From Stictocephala bisonia (lineage: Eukaryota > Arthropoda > Insecta > Hemiptera > Membracidae), in assembly GCA_035578905.1 (NCBI GenBank), contig JAQJVL010000518.1, positions 434,001 to 498,000 of the forward strand: a stretch of DNA of 64,000 nt, read 5' to 3'. Positions 55,230 through 64,000 of this stretch are shown in pieces (the stretch's first letter is position 1; each line of letters starts with the position of its first letter). The notes below the pieces were generated by a model that saw nothing but the letters and a program-made list of their open reading frames with translations, was not told the DNA's origin and ran no database searches. Made by a program: the position numbers and the translations under genes.

Positions 55230-57760
55230 ATGTAAATAATGTAGGCCATGGAAGCACTTTATTTTTTCAAGCAATCTTTATCACTGGGACTGATTGTTAA
55301 AACTGATCATATAAGGTAGAGTAGAAAGGACAGTTTCATAGCATATTTAGTATTGATAAAAATTTCAAACAGTAAAATATAATACTACACAAGAATAATA
55401 CAATATATCTACTGAATAGTAATTATTATAGTGATAGATTTTTGTAATCTGTGTTTAGCATTCTCAGACCAAAGAGATTCTCAAAGTTTGTACATTTTAT
55501 AATGCCCCAGAACTGTTTTAGTTATAATGAATTACAGGTTTGTATACCTTCGGTCAACAGTTCTAAATTCATAATCATGCTTAGATATGTTTCAGAACTA
55601 TTAGTTCATCAGAGATTGCATAAAAATGTTGAAAAACTTGTGTTTTAATTTAGAATAACTTGTGTTTTATAATAGTAAGAACGACATGTGTTTGTGTAAT
55701 TCCTGATGATAGAACAAATAGTTCTGAAAGATATGTGGGCTTCCCAACATAAATTTACAATTGTCGACTGGAGATATGTAATCCTATAGTAGGATTCTCT
55801 AGTTAATCGTTGTTTTTTGCATTTATATTGTACAATACAAGGAAAGATTTCGTTGTGAATCCCTCTTAACCCTTTTGGTGGTATGCCACCTGGCCTATGG
55901 ATATACCCAAAAGTGCTAAGAAGTTTTGTGCGAAAATGTAGAGTTTTGGTAGAACACTTATAGATGTTTTATTTCTCGTTTAGTCTTCATACTTTTTGTT
56001 TTGTATTGTAACAAAATAAACAGAAAACAGCCCTATAGCAAGAAAATATATACAAAAGTAATTTTTATTTATAAAAAATTAATTATTTTATTTTAATTTT
56101 TTATTTTTGTAATTAGGAATTAAATAAAGAGTGCCTAAATATTTTTTTGCCTATTCCACTGTAAAGAGAATTTATGAAGAAAAAATTTCATATATTTTTA
56201 GTTCATTTTTATAAAAAAATAAGGCGTATAGAGGAAATATAAAAAATATTGTCCTCACATAAATTTGTTGAGAACTTGACATTTGACACATATGTTTTGA
56301 ACAAACAAGCAATAACCATTCAATCAATTTTATGTATATGACATTGTACTGTTTTATTTCTTTAAAACAATTATTATAATAACAGATTATTACAGTTAAA
56401 GAGGTATTTTGATTTTGAAGCATCAGCTCTTCATCAATAACATTGCGTAGCAAGAAATCGTTCACAGCTAAGGGTTCATTAGCTATGCTAAAAACAATTA
56501 ATTTATTATAAATATGGAACACAACATTTCAAAATAAACTTTTTTTAAAACAAACTATTTATTAGTTTAATGCTTTTCTGTTGAATAAAACATTATACAA
56601 CTGAACAACAAAAAGCACTCACAAACTTCACAAAACAAACATGAACATAACCTCGATCTTCCTTTGCACGAAAAAAATATAAAAAGTCGATTGTCGGCAA
56701 CCAAATGACTATATATCGATTCTCTAATATCTTTGGAATAAAATGACATTGATTGCGGCCAGTAAAATAAACAAGCCTGTCGTGTATATACATACAAAAT
56801 ACGTAGCGTCTACTATGTAGACGCTCGCACTTTTAGACTTAAATACAGCTTCTACATAGTAGTCTACACACATACACCTCACAACAATTACAAGACTACA
56901 CACATTTTTATTACCACAGTTACCTTCTATAGAATGTTTACCCTTTCCAATCAAACGCCATACCCGGTTACACCTTTTGAATTGCATCGTAATTGTGTTG
57001 ATAAATCGGTTCCTAAGCGATTGTGTGCTGCGATCTTATATCAATAATCAATACTGTATCAATCAAATAGCAGTAAAAATTTCATTGTTATCTCAAATAA
57101 CATTATTTTAACAGTGTAATTCAAAGTTGATCCATACTATTACTTTAGTTACACTCATTTTGCTAGCTGTTATGCATCTGTACTCATGTCTTTCCATTTT
57201 ATTATTACTATCCAGTTGTTATGAATTTTATTTATTGTTTAGGGATTTTTTGTCTACACTGTTTCAATTAGAGAAGAATTTTTTTATATTCCAGTGTAGG
57301 CTTTTAATGTATTTAGGGTTAATGTACATAAGATAAAGAAAACAATTGTGGTATTTATGTTTATACTAGTTTTTATTTTTTTACTGTTTAAGAGTAGCAA
57401 CAGCAAAACGATAATAAATACTGACATTATTAAAATAATTTTTTATTACATTTTGTCAAATTACAGTGTTGAGGAAGACTTGGACCTACAACTGGGTTGA
57501 GAATATAAAAAAAAGTAAAATTGTATTTTTCATGTTTTTATAAAAGAACAAATTATAAAATCTAGTTTATGTATAAGTTTTTGTCGCTTAAGACTTTATA
57601 TTTTTTTTTTCATTGGTTGTAGGGTATAAAACTTTGACATATTCCCATCTTCCTTTTAAGCTTTTTCTTCGTATAAATAAACAACTTCCTCTCGTAACCT
57701 AAACAACAAAACACAATATGTTAACATCTCGGTTCATTCATCTTCAAATTTAAAGCTATA
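55230..57760. other. AT-rich region, no secure gene
   Basis: TTAA followed by CCCTTTTGGTGGTATGCCAC at 55866-55889 looks like one piggyBac-type end, but I find no matching far end. Minus-strand open segments at 56567-56987 and 56172-56522 lack family motifs. Nothing is confidently annotated. Confidence 0.35.
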
Positions 57761-57764
57761 CTGA

Positions 57765-58870
57765 AAATTCCACAGGGATCTATAGTCAGTCCACTATTAT
57801 TTCTTATTTACATTAATGATGTTCGCTCGAATTTAAAATAAGGATTCAAATCAGCCTCAACTGAACCTTGAAAATGCAGTCGTTTCTTGATTTGAACTGT
57901 TGCAAATTAAATTTAAATACCAACTGTTCAAATCAAATTATTTGCAATTCTGCTTGAAACCCGGGGTCTTAGTAATTAGTCCAGTGGTAATAGCAGACAA
58001 TGCCGTCTTACAGTGGACCGTGTCAGTGCCAAAGCTTCATCAGGCGTTTACGCCCTGAGAAAACTGTCAAAGTTTTGTCCAACCTTCATCATTTTCAAAG
58101 TTCTCCTCATGGCCTACTTTGGTCTAATTTATTCCCATCTCACCTATGGAATCCAGTATGGGGTGGATGCTCAAGCACTCAATTCTCACAATTTTCAGAC
58201 TGCAAAAAAATCAGTGCGTATTATTTCAAAACTAAATTCTAGAGTCGTGTAAACCAGCTTTTATTGAACTGAGATTACGAACACTGCCCTCTCCCTACAT
58301 CCTTGAAACTACTCTCCTCTGTATGACTAAGTGTCACCTTATGCGAGGTAGTAACACACACACGTATGGAATCAGAAGCAGGGACAGTATTGTGTCCCTA
58401 TTGTGACAGAATTGGACTACACAGAACGGTGATATACGAGCGCTCACCGTCGCAGGCGGGTGCTACATTTATCAATAGCCTACCTGTCTCAATGAAAAAT
58501 GCTCCAGTGCCCCAGGCACTGAAAGCCAGATTTAGAGGTTTCTTTACTCAAAAGGCCTTTTACTCGGTGGGGGAGTTCTTTCAATACAACTGGGAGAGTG
58601 AGTCTCGGCTTGGAGCAGGATCGGAAATTGCCAGAGTATGAATGAGGGTGTGAATGAACGTTGGAAATGTAAGTACGAATGAAAGAATGAGAGCAGTAAT
58701 TCAATTTTCACATTTTTTTTATTTGTTAGTTTTATTCCTATTTATTTTAACAATTTGTATTAAATTTGCACATTTTGTATTTATTAGTTTTATTCTTATT
58801 TATTATGATGATTTGTATACAACAAACTGCTGTCAACATAAGTAAAGATTTATTATTATTATTATTATGC
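57765..58870 (+). pseudogene. Truncated jockey/CR1-like RT
   Basis: The + strand begins at GSIVSPLLFLIYINDV, loses the YADD region, then continues AKASSGVYALRKLSKFCPTF, MAYFGLIYSHLTYGIQYG and, after frame changes, TYGIRS and FTQKAFYSVGEFF. The copy ends in an ATT trinucleotide run at about 58845-58868. Frame shifts and stops throughout. Confidence 0.75.
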
Positions 58871-59079
58871 CTTATGAGCCTAAGGCAAAATATGGATGTG
58901 CAATTTATTTACTGTATTGAAGTGTTGAACAAGAACACTACGACAGAGAAAAAAAGAAGGGGGAGAATTCATCCTGTATTATCAAATACACCATCTTTTT
59001 ATCCCAAATCTCATACATCATTTTGCAAATCTGAAACTAACACTGCGCTTTAATTTATTTGTTATTATATTGTAAAAAC

Positions 59080-59320
59080 CCTGTCACTAGATTTACTCGT
59101 GTAACCTCAGCCTTTGGTGTTACTAATGCCGGTTGGTAGTAAGTTTCACTCGCTGTGCTTGTGACACCTTGGGCTTTGGCCTCGGTCTGTGACTTTAACA
59201 CATATCAAAAGTCACAGTCACTCACTGCACTTGTGTTGCTATCTATTGATAACATTATTTAAAAAAAAAAAACTATCAAAAGTTACTCACTGCACTTGCG
59301 TTGCTATTTATTTATATCAT
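59080..59320. repeat. Second locus of the CACTCGCTGCGCTCGTG repeat family
   Basis: AGTAAGTTTCACTCGCTGTG then CTTGTGACACCTTGGGCTTT then GGCCTCGGT, preceded by a shorter copy, and followed by two copies of a TCACTGCACTTG(T/C)GTTGCTA unit. It has the same motif order as 17215-17445. Confidence 0.65.
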
Positions 59321-59539
59321 TATTTAACAAAAAACTGTACAAACGCTACTCAATATGTCCTAGTCTGGCAGTGAAACTGCCCATATTGTATCCTCCATTT
59401 AATCACACGCAACTTGATCTCCAGACGTTTACAAAGCAGTTAAAATGCCACCATATAACTGGCTGTATAGAATGGCCTTTTAAGAGAATAAAAATTTGTA
59501 ACAATGATACTACTAGTACGGCATACTTCTCTCATGAAT

Positions 59540-59950
59540 CATATATTAGGTATGAATTATTGGTAGAGCGCAACTCCTCAGTCAGAAACAAGGAGAGGTC
59601 ATAGTTCTACAAAAAAGCAATTCAAACAGGTTGCGAGACTGACTCCTCAAGAATTAACACAAGGCCTTCAGAATACTAGGCATCTTTGTCTCACTTGCAA
59701 TTGCGAGACCATCTGAGAAACTTTACTATCTAGGAGACAATTAGCTATAACACTAAAAACTTCTATGACCATCCTCCTCTACACACCATCTAACCACATT
59801 TGATAAGAAGCCCGCTTGCATGGGGAGAAACTTTTCAAACAACTTCCAGAAAACCTGAAGAGATGCAGAAAAGAAAGAACTTAAAGAGATCACTTAATAC
59901 CTTCAGAAGTCATTTTACACCTTATAGAAGTTTTAAATGTCTCACTGTTA
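59540..59950 (+). pseudogene. Non-LTR RT C-terminal remnant
   Basis: Fragments VARLTPQELTQGLQNTRHLC and LHGEKLFKQLPENLKR, then FKRSLNTF-like sequence, match the RT C-terminal tail (SCR..F..L.ILTL, KLFNxLPxxLK). Three frames contribute, with several stops. The 5S-headed SINE follows immediately. Confidence 0.58.
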
Positions 59951-59964
59951 CAATTAAACTGCAA

Positions 59965-60155
59965 GTGACCTTGACCGGAGGGTTCCGACGTTATCGCAAG
60001 ATAACAAAATCAAGCAATATCGAGCATGGTTGTCTCTTGGATGGGTGACCATTTGAACGATCCCATCCTAGCCCGTCTGCCCAGTTACTAGTGGTGGTTC
60101 GGAAGTCACCCTTAAGCCTTTGGTCTCCATATTAAGTGTTTAAGTAAGAGGTTAA
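59965..60155 (+). mobile_element. 5S rRNA-derived SINE (shares its body with family C)
   Basis: AAATCAAGCAATATCGAGCA then TGGTTGTCTCTTGGATGGGT then GACCATTTGAACG follows the internal promoter of 5S rRNA (A box AAGCA..., intermediate element and C box ...TTGGATGGGTGACC). The downstream body GTGGTTCGGAAGTCAC, AAGCCTTTGGTCTCCA, TTAAGTGTTTAAG is the one found behind a tRNA-type head at 34888-35064. It is not a functional 5S gene because the first half of the RNA is not conserved. Confidence 0.82.
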
Positions 60156-60159
60156 ATGT

Positions 60160-60910
60160 AATATATGATGAACGTTCACTTTTTCACTTTAAACTGTGCT
60201 GACTCACAATACTGTACTTCATATGTAAGAAATAAGACTATTACACTCTGTAAAAAATAATAATTCTTATTATGTGTGTGAAAGTAAATTCCATGTTTTT
60301 GTTCATTATTAAATTTTGCACATTTCGACTTGTGTAGTATTTTTCATAAATTCAAATACTTTATCCTCTTTTCTGTTCAATTCAAAAATATTTTTCAAAG
60401 TTTTTACAAATTTGTCATTCTTTTTGCAATAATGAATTCATATGTATGTTATTAGATATTTATTAGACTTATAATAAACTTATTCTCTCAAAACTAAAAC
60501 CCATATGCCACAATATTTACACTATTGTTGTTCAAAATATTTTAAAGATTCTATGAAATGCCTTCAGTTAACTAACCCTTACAATGCTTTTTACACCTCT
60601 AGGAGCGATCAGTATTTAACCAGCGGAATATGGCTATAAATGCTAGACACTAACAGTAATGTAGTGGGCATTGTAGTTTACAAAATGTCCAATAGAATGC
60701 ATAGCGTTTTTCCTCTTTAGCATTGCGATCAATCGATGGGTTATTTTCGTCTTTGCCGTATTTATCAATCTGTTTTTATAGTAACACAACGCTTCAACAA
60801 TCTAAAACTTAAATTAGAGCCTGAATATTACAAAAAAATTTAATACTAAATTCTTGTTTCATAGTTATGATGATTTGAGTTTCCTGTGAGACTTTCTAAA
60901 TTACCTCTGA
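60160..60910. other. AT-rich spacer
   Basis: No features recognised. Confidence 0.5.
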
Positions 60911-60914
60911 CATG

Positions 60915-61460
60915 CCGGGCGTTTGGGAACTCTTTAGCCAAACTTTGGGATTTAGTTCTGGACATGAAAACAAACAAAAAAAGTCATATAACAGTATGGT
61001 CTATCTCGCATTGTTAACCGTCTGTCCGTATCGTTTGTGATTTTTATAAGAAAATAATAACTCAGAAACCATACATGCCACAGATCTAAAATATTTCTTA
61101 CTTAGTAAGGCTGATTGCACGTAAACGTTTAATGATTTTTGATATATTTTGTTCAGCCTTGTGGAAATAGCTTAGGATAGGAAAATTAATAGTTTTTTCT
61201 TGGTCAGTTTTTAATTTTTAAAATGTAAGCTAATTCCAAACGGCTGAACGAAAAATATTGAAAAACAGCCTTACTAAGTATGACAAATTTAAAATCTGTG
61301 GCATTTATGATTTCTGAGTTATTGTTTTTTAAATAAAACTCATAAACATACGGACAGTTAACAAAGCGAGATAGACCATACTGTTATACGTTATTTTTTG
61401 TTTGTTTTCATGTGCAGAACTAGATCCCAAAGATCGGCTAATGAATTCCCAAACACCCTG
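60915..61460. mobile_element. Foldback MITE, almost entirely inverted repeat
   Basis: The left arm (about 60915-61170: GCGTTTGGGAACTCTTTAGC, ACCATACATGCCACAGAT, CTTACTTAGTAAGGCTG) is the reverse complement of the right arm (about 61210-61460: CAGCCTTACTAAGTATGAC, ATCTGTGGCATTTATGATTT, TGAATTCCCAAACACCCTG). The terminal CAGGGTGT and the TA at the right resemble the long-repeat transposons at 2835-5166 and 61484-63301. Confidence 0.83.
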
Positions 61461-62116
61461 TATAAGAGAACTTGTAGAATATACAGGGAGTCACAAAAGT
61501 TATAATTATAAGTATAAGTTATAGAACATTATAATTTCTTTATTAGTAAATTTAGAACTATGACGCTTTAGTATTTCGTCATTGGTACTGTTTCCTATGT
61601 TATGGCATATTTTCAGTCATTTCGCCTAATGGAGGACGTCCCGTGGAGGAAGTCGTGACAATTTTAAATGTAAACCTGGGTCAAGTAGCACCTCATTTTA
61701 AAGGTATTTAGTTTTAAAATACAATGCCGCAAATGAGACTTCAAAAGGTTCACTCAGTCAAAAATGGCAGCTCTTTCAAGTTTTGTAATCTTTGAAAGGT
61801 TTTACTTCGAATAATTTTGCGCTTCGTAGCAGGTACTATCCTGAATAACGCTTGAAAGCTATACTTTAGATCTGGGGTTCTCTGTTTTCTAGAACAACTA
61901 CAAAGCTTATCATTTTCTTATCAATTACTGTTTTTCAAATTAGTACATTTGTAGTGGCGATACTGTTCCGAAATACTGGGTTTTCTTAACGTTTTCATGT
62001 TATCGGTTGGCTAACAGATGCGTTCAATATCTACATTCTATTTGGATAACAGTTCTTTACTTTAAACTGCCTTAGTTTCTTGTGGTATCTAGTGTGTTAC
62101 TGCATTACTGCTGAAA

Positions 62117-62500
62117 ATGGCAGTGCTACTAACAGAAACTAAACGAATTACCATCCTTATGATGAGAGGATATGGAGACAGGATTCATACCTATGAAGAA
62201 GTAAGTGACTTGTTCAATGATGTTTTCCCAGACAGACCCCCTATTCACAAGTTAATTGTTCGATATACTATGATAGATATTTTGGGAACGGGGTCTGTAA
62301 AAGATCGGGAATTATCTGGCCGACCGAAATCAGCAACAGCTGAGGAAAAATCCATCGACAGTTTGCTGTGTGTTGTTGAAAAAACTCACATTTCTTTACG
62401 AAAATCAGCACAATATGTCAGTATCAGTAAATCTTCTGTCCACAGGATAATTCATGCAAATAAGTACCACCCTTTTAATATACAACTTCATCAAAAATGA
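62117..62500 (+). pseudogene. Transposase N-terminal helix-turn-helix part
   Basis: A 127-codon segment begins MAVLLTETKRITILMMRGYG, continues SGRPKSATAEEKSIDSL and ends HISLRKSAQYVSISKSSVHR then IIHANKYHPFNIQLHQK. This is a two-part helix-turn-helix DNA-binding region of the insect transposase family that has DUF4817-type N termini. The catalytic part is broken: only WFQQDGAPPHYELQV (second Asp) is recognisable at about 62828-62872. A SINE fragment sits between. Confidence 0.8.
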
Positions 62501-62557
62501 AATGAAATGATCCAGATCTGAGGCTTCAATATTGTGAAACAATGATGGAAAAATGCT

Positions 62558-62625
62558 CATTCGAAATCCATATTTGCCCATATCTTGACGATCGGCGTCT
62601 TATGAATAAATAAAAAATAAATAAA
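62558..62625 (+). mobile_element. SINE family B tail fragment inside the transposon
   Basis: TCGAAATCCATATTTGCCCA then TATCTTGACGATCGGCGTCT then TATGAATAAATAAAAAAT matches the 3' tail of the SINE at 41282-41560, ending in the same A/T-rich run. Confidence 0.82.
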
Positions 62626-63301
62626 TTATTGGATTCAGGAAAACCTAAGGTAGATGACATACCCGGCACCCTTAAAAAATAAATTTATGGGCAGGGTTGA
62701 TAGGTACACATGTTGTTGGTCCGTTCTTTATAATAGGGAATTTAAATGTAAACTCATACGAAGAGCTGTTAACAATGAGAGTAATACCAATTTAATGTAG
62801 TTGCAAGGTCCACAGTTTCAACAAATATGGTTTCAGCAAGACGGGGCTCCTCCTCACTATGAGTTGCAAGTAACAGCTGTGAAACAACATCTCCTGAAAA
62901 GTGGATTGGAAGAAGGGGCCACATTAAGTGGTCAACAAGATCTCCTGATCTTTCGCCGTTAGACTACTTTTCATAAAACAGCTTTTCTAACGAGTTGTTT
63001 TATGAAAGAAAATACTCGTCACAGCCTTAATGTTTAGCTTTCACAAAACAAAACTTCAAAGGGCTGCCATTTTTGACTGAGTAAACCTTTTTAAGTCACA
63101 TTTACAGCATTGTATTCTAAAACCAAAGACCTTTAAAATAAGGTGCTACTTGACCTAGGCTTACTTTTAAAATTGTCATGATTTCCTCTACGGGACGTCC
63201 TAACGTAGGAAACAATACCAATAACGAAACACTAAAGTTTCATAGTTCTACAGTTACTAATGAAGAAATTATAACGAAGTTCTAAGATTTGGGACACTCA
63301 G

Positions 63302-63606
63302 TATATAGCCAATAGTGACACATTTTGAAGTGATTGCCTTATAAACGATTTTTTGGTGTAGATTAAAAACTCCACTCCAGGGTTCCATAGCTCAATAGTA
63401 TCAGCACATAATATATTGTACTCAAAACACCTTGAGTGATACATCCTTGCAATATTCATAAACAGTACTAACCTTTTGATAGCAGTTATGTCAACATGAT
63501 CCTTCCACTCTGATGTTTTAATTAGTTAACAGATTTTATATAATTTCTGTTTAATATTAGGATGGGAAAATAAATAGTAAGAAATTTTTAGAATTAAGAG
63601 AAGCCA
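63302..63606. other. Short spacer
   Basis: No feature recognised; ends at the TTAA before the MITE. Confidence 0.5.
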
Positions 63607-63610
63607 TTAA

Positions 63611-63863
63611 CACATTGACTGCGGACTACTTATTTATACGTAGTGGTGGCGCTGCGTGCGTAGTGGACTACTTCTAAATTGTTGGCACCAAAATGCACAC
63701 AAAGAATGGCACAACAAGCGGTGAGTGGCACAAGGTTCCCGGGCAATGGCTAGCCTCACCCTGAACCAATATGGTTGAAGCGGGAGGGGTACTTCTTTAG
63801 AAGTAGTCCGCTACACGCGCAGCGCCACCACTACGTATAAAGAAGTAGTCCGCAGTCAACGTG
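63611..63863. mobile_element. piggyBac-type MITE with 65-base inverted ends
   Basis: TTAA at 63607-63610 and 63864-63867. The left end is CACATTGACTGCGGACTACT; in reverse complement the right end is CACGTTGACTGCGGACTACT. The pairing continues through ACGTAGTGGTGGCGCTGCG to about 65 bases. The end motif CAC(A/G)TT..CTGCGG resembles the intact piggyBac at 19397-21631. High arm identity suggests recent mobilisation. Confidence 0.92.
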
Positions 63864-64000
63864 TTAAGACTTCTAAAACTAAAGAAATGGATTCTTAAAA
63901 TAACAATGAAAATAATATGTAATTTATCACAAAAAACTATGTTCTATTGTCTTAAATCAACGAATGAGGACTAAAAATCCACTATCTAAAGGAGTTCTGA

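Larger units (their letters stand above)
61484..63301 (+). mobile_element. Second long-inverted-repeat Tc1/mariner-type element
   Basis: TA-flanked. Inverted arms of about 300 bases (61484-61789 and 63042-63301) share ATAATTTCTTTATTAGTAA-like, GGACGTCCCGTGGAGGAA-like, GTCAAGTAGCACCT and CTCAGTCAAAAATGGCAGC blocks. The interior has transposase pieces on the + strand and a SINE tail fragment. It has the same architecture as 2835-5166 but a different subfamily. Confidence 0.85.

Noticed and set aside
56172..56987. Minus-strand open frames of 66-116 codons
   Set aside because: Composition is that of AT-rich non-coding DNA and the frames overlap each other without a shared motif.
55866..57325. 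Possible piggyBac element starting TTAACCCTTTTGGTGG
   Set aside because: No matching inverted end was found; the TTAA near 57315 has a different neighbouring sequence, and open frames inside lack transposase motifs.
60000..60065. Possible 5S rRNA gene
   Set aside because: Only the internal promoter half resembles 5S RNA, and it is followed by a SINE body.
52141..64000. Search for the next navigator coiled-coil exon
   Set aside because: No segment encoding the expected A-x-V-AAFEQSL continuation was seen on the + strand; the exon is probably beyond the window.

Overview
The window looks like AT-rich nuclear DNA from an insect or other arthropod. Evidence: short GT/AG-bounded exons separated by kilobase introns, and a dense mix of insect-type transposons (mariner, piggyBac, pogo-like, jockey/CR1-like, Ty3/gypsy, tRNA- and 5S-derived SINEs). 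I cannot name the species.

The one host gene I can support lies on the + strand from about 22.4 to 52.1 kb. Eleven exons join in one consistent reading frame (1,465 coding bases, about 488 residues). They encode the middle of a neuron navigator protein (NAV/UNC-53; Drosophila sickie): serine-rich linker, a GGTQTD block, a conserved VPPNFGYIKR block and the start of the central coiled coil. The first and last coding exons are not visible. A CpG- and GC-rich block at 16.1-16.5 kb is a candidate promoter or 5' leader exon. A 27-base microexon (37472-37498) and the following 159-base exon can both be skipped without breaking frame.

Almost everything else is mobile DNA. 0-6.7 kb: a pogo-like element, a reverse-transcriptase (RT) remnant, a Tc1/mariner-superfamily element with about 470-bp inverted repeats, and a truncated piggyBac. 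6.7-11.4 kb: little recognisable. 11.4-15.1 kb: a Ty3/gypsy deletion derivative with LTRs, inserted into a SINE tail, then another SINE. 18-22.2 kb: dead non-LTR RTs, one carrying an intact 528-aa piggyBac and a small MITE. 22.4-52.1 kb: the gene, with introns filled by SINEs, mariners, pogo-like MITEs, a piggyBac-type MITE that splits an RT remnant exactly at TTAA, and an almost complete antisense non-LTR element (44.2-48.7 kb). 52-64 kb: RT remnants, SINEs including a 5S-rRNA-headed one, long-inverted-repeat elements and a perfect-looking 253-bp TTAA MITE.

The most interesting signals are: (1) two SINEs with the same body but different RNA polymerase III heads (tRNA versus 5S rRNA); (2) a set of TTAA elements whose ends resemble those of the intact piggyBac; (3) a long-inverted-repeat transposon family with a matching foldback MITE; (4) the phase-matched cassette and microexon block in the navigator gene. 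No rRNA gene, functional tRNA gene, CRISPR array or bacterial operon was seen.
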